DNA from: Paludibacteraceae bacterium
GTDB lineage: Bacteria; Bacteroidota; Bacteroidia; Bacteroidales; Paludibacteraceae
Length of the DNA: 64,000 nt
Direction of reading: 5' to 3'
Assembly: GCA_017937025.1 (NCBI GenBank)
Contig: JAGBEJ010000005.1
Coordinates: 1 to 64,000 of the forward strand
The position numbers and the translations under genes are program-made. Below the pieces are notes generated by a model. It made no database searches. It was not told where the DNA came from and worked only from the letters and a program-made list of their open reading frames with translations. Shown here in pieces: positions 62,297-64,000 of the stretch (positions are counted from its first letter, which is position 1; every line of letters starts with the position of its first letter).

Positions 62297-63142
62297 ATGA
62301 AAGCACGTAATTTATTTCTGTCGCTGGCGCTTTCGCTGCTCGCAGTCAATAATGTTTGTGCGGAAGGCGACACCATAGAGACGAAGGTCTTCGATGTCAA
62401 AGGCGTGGGACTTAAGATGGTTAAGATTCCTGCCGGTTCGTATATGGCAGGCGCGCAGAACGTTAATCCGTCTTTGCCTAATTATGACCCTAATGCAAAA
62501 GCGGACGAAAGTCCTGTTCACAAGGTCAATCTTGACTCGTTCTGGATGGGAGAGACCGAGGTGACTCAGGAACTCTGGCAAGCCGTCACAGGTTCTGATG
62601 CCAAGAAAGAGGGCTGGAGCAAGAAGGTTGGCAAGGGTAATGATTTCCCTGCGTACTATCTGAGCTACAACGAAATTTCGCAATTCATCACCAAATTGAA
62701 TCTGTACATGCTGGAGTCTGACAAATTGCCTGCGGATATGGAATTTGCTCTGCCTACTGAGGCTGAGTGGGAGTATGCTGCTCGTGGCGGCGATTCTTTG
62801 AGCATTTACGCAGGAAGCGACAGCATAAACTATGTCGCATGGTACTGGGGCAATTCGGAGTCTCAGGTTCACAAGGTCGGCGAGAAAAAGGCTAATGCTT
62901 TTGGGCTTAAGGACATGACTGGAAACCTTTGGGAATGGACGTCGGATTTGTATTTCCAGTATCCGGACCATGAGGTGAAGAACCCTGTAGTGAACGGCAA
63001 ACTGGACGTGAGAGTGCTGAAAGGCGGCAGCTGGATGGTCAACGAAAAGAAGAACCGGCTGACTGTCAGACAGCAGTGCGGTCAGGACTTTGAGTATGTG
63101 GACTATGGCTTCAGGTTAGTCTTGCGCCATGTCAATAAATAG
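62297..63142 (+). CDS. SUMF1/formylglycine-generating-enzyme-fold secreted protein
   Basis: A 281-residue protein with a signal peptide (MKARNLFLSLALSLLAVNNVCAE) and the SUMF1 fold: MVKIPAGSYMAG, FWMGETEVTQELWQAVTG, LPTEAEWEYAARGG, GLKDMTGNLWEWTSDLY, and YGFRLVLR at the end. The paired active-site cysteines of true formylglycine-generating enzymes are absent from the RLTVRQQCGQ region, so it probably is not an enzyme of that type. SUMF1-like domains in Bacteroidota often serve binding or structural roles. It overlaps the next gene by 14 bases. Confidence 0.85.
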   Translation: MKARNLFLSLALSLLAVNNVCAEGDTIETKVFDVKGVGLKMVKIPAGSYMAGAQNVNPSLPNYDPNAKADESPVHKVNLDSFWMGETEVTQELWQAVTGSDAKKEGWSKKVGKGNDFPAYYLSYNEISQFITKLNLYMLESDKLPADMEFALPTEAEWEYAARGGDSLSIYAGSDSINYVAWYWGNSESQVHKVGEKKANAFGLKDMTGNLWEWTSDLYFQYPDHEVKNPVVNGKLDVRVLKGGSWMVNEKKNRLTVRQQCGQDFEYVDYGFRLVLRHVNK

Positions 63143-64000
63143 CAGAGTCGTATATAAGGTGGTGAAATGGACGGTCGCAGTGCTGTCCTACGCATTCCTT
63201 GTGTATGTTCTGCTTACTTTCGACTCCTATTCGGAACTGTTATCGCAGTGGGAGGACTCGTTTTCTGCAGGGCGATGGGGCTGGCTGCTGTTTGTTTTTC
63301 TGCTGTGGCCGGTCAATCTGTCCTTGGAAGCGCTTAAGTGGCGGTTTTTGACGTCTAAACTGCAAAGGCTTGGCTTTGGACAGGCGTTTCTGTCTGTGCT
63401 GGCTGGCGATGTCGCGGCTTTCTTCACTCCGAATCGTTTGGGCGAGGTCGCAGGCAGATGCATGTTTTTGAATGAGGAGAATAGGCTGAAGGGCATATCG
63501 CTTACCGTGAGCAATGGCGTTAGCCAGACTTTGGCTATATGCCTGTTCGGCGTTCCGTCTCTTGTGCTTTCGGCAGTCGCTTATGGCAAGGACGGCGTGA
63601 CAAACTCGCATGTGGTCTTGTTCGTGTGCCTGTTTTTGGCGATACTGCTTGTTTATGCGTTCTTGCCGAGGATATTTGCCTTCCTTTCGGGATTGAGTCG
63701 GGTGCCATCGTCGGTTGTGCGCTTCCTGGAGCCGTTGTGCGCTCATACGGGTGCCGATCTTGCCAAGGTCTTGTTTGTGTCGTCGTGCAGATATGTCGTG
63801 TTCTCATTGCAGTATTATTTTATGCTGCGTTTCTTTATGATTGACCTGTCGTTGGCGTATGGGGCAATCTTTATTGCTACGAATTATTTAATTATTACCT
63901 TTGTACCTTCAATGTCCTTCTCTGAATTGGCAGTTAGGGCAGGTGTCGCATCCGTTGTTTTCGCTCCGTTAACCGACAATATGATAGGAGTGATGGCGAC
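63129..64000 (+). CDS. Flippase-like/lysylphosphatidylglycerol-synthase-TM family membrane protein, 3'-truncated
   Basis: The gene begins at ATG 63129 inside the end of the SUMF1-fold gene and runs past the window end, with 290 codons visible. The protein is rich in membrane helices and matches the UPF0104/LPG-synthase transmembrane family. Typical blocks are LSLEALKWRFLTSKL, AGDVAAFFTPNRLGEVAGR, LTVSNGVSQTLAICLFG and FVPSMSFSELAVRAG. Members include lipid and glycolipid flippases. The substrate here is unknown. The overlap suggests co-translation with the SUMF1-fold gene. Confidence 0.8.
   Translation, partial: MSINSRVVYKVVKWTVAVLSYAFLVYVLLTFDSYSELLSQWEDSFSAGRWGWLLFVFLLWPVNLSLEALKWRFLTSKLQRLGFGQAFLSVLAGDVAAFFTPNRLGEVAGRCMFLNEENRLKGISLTVSNGVSQTLAICLFGVPSLVLSAVAYGKDGVTNSHVVLFVCLFLAILLVYAFLPRIFAFLSGLSRVPSSVVRFLEPLCAHTGADLAKVLFVSSCRYVVFSLQYYFMLRFFMIDLSLAYGAIFIATNYLIITFVPSMSFSELAVRAGVASVVFAPLTDNMIGVMA

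Overview
The window comes from a Bacteroidales (Bacteroidota) chromosome. Supporting signs are promoters of the TAnnTTTG type (-33 TTTG) ahead of many genes, an ATP synthase operon in the Bacteroidota order atpD-C-(I-like)-B-E-F-H-A-G, charged Asp/Lys residues after the lipoprotein cysteine, a PorE-like type IX secretion anchor, an RprX/RprY-like two-component pair and a CXXX-repeat peptide system. No species call is justified. No rRNA, transposase, integrase or CRISPR array was seen. One tRNA (Asn) is present.

Layout. 1-5.4 kb: end of an InlB-type repeat surface protein, argS, a secreted protein and an esterase. 5.4-10.5 kb (minus strand): tatC, tatA and a radical-SAM peptide cluster whose precursor carries a twin-arginine signal and 15 regularly spaced cysteines; a small secreted-protein gene inside it is interrupted by an amber stop. 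10.5-12.5 kb: a strongly structured non-coding region, then a SAM-II riboswitch and metK. 12.6-20.7 kb: recQ-xseB, a DUF456 gene, a PorE-like protein, plsC, metG and a MaoC-fold protein. 20.7-22.5 kb: a cluster of dispersed palindromic repeats and two paralogous lipoproteins. 22.6-28.3 kb: S8 protease, xseA, a split ThrE-type exporter with a LysR regulator, and a phosphodiesterase. 28.5-35.8 kb: the complete F1Fo ATP synthase operon. 35.9-37.7 kb: rRNA/tRNA methylase, tRNA-Asn and a BASS transporter.

37.7-51.6 kb is an accessory island with all genes on the plus strand, bracketed by 37-bp imperfect direct repeats (34 of 37 identical) and visibly A+T-rich in part. Its first operon is a WYL regulator, a DnaQ-fold exonuclease, two DUF262 (GmrSD-like) proteins and a phospholipase-D-fold protein, which looks like a defence operon. 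Three hairpins with the same 11-bp stem then divide the rest into units: a FISUMP-domain protein; a 138-residue unknown with RavA-like AAA, ViaA-like VWA and YgjP-like metallopeptidase; and a half-length FtsZ-like GTPase with a AAA ATPase. The last two units are the best candidates for an undescribed system.

51.7-64 kb returns to core genes: mscS, uvrA, the two-component pair, pckA, a TSCPD protein, a solitary vsr, a GH28 pectinase, a SUMF1-fold protein and a truncated flippase-like membrane protein running off the window end.
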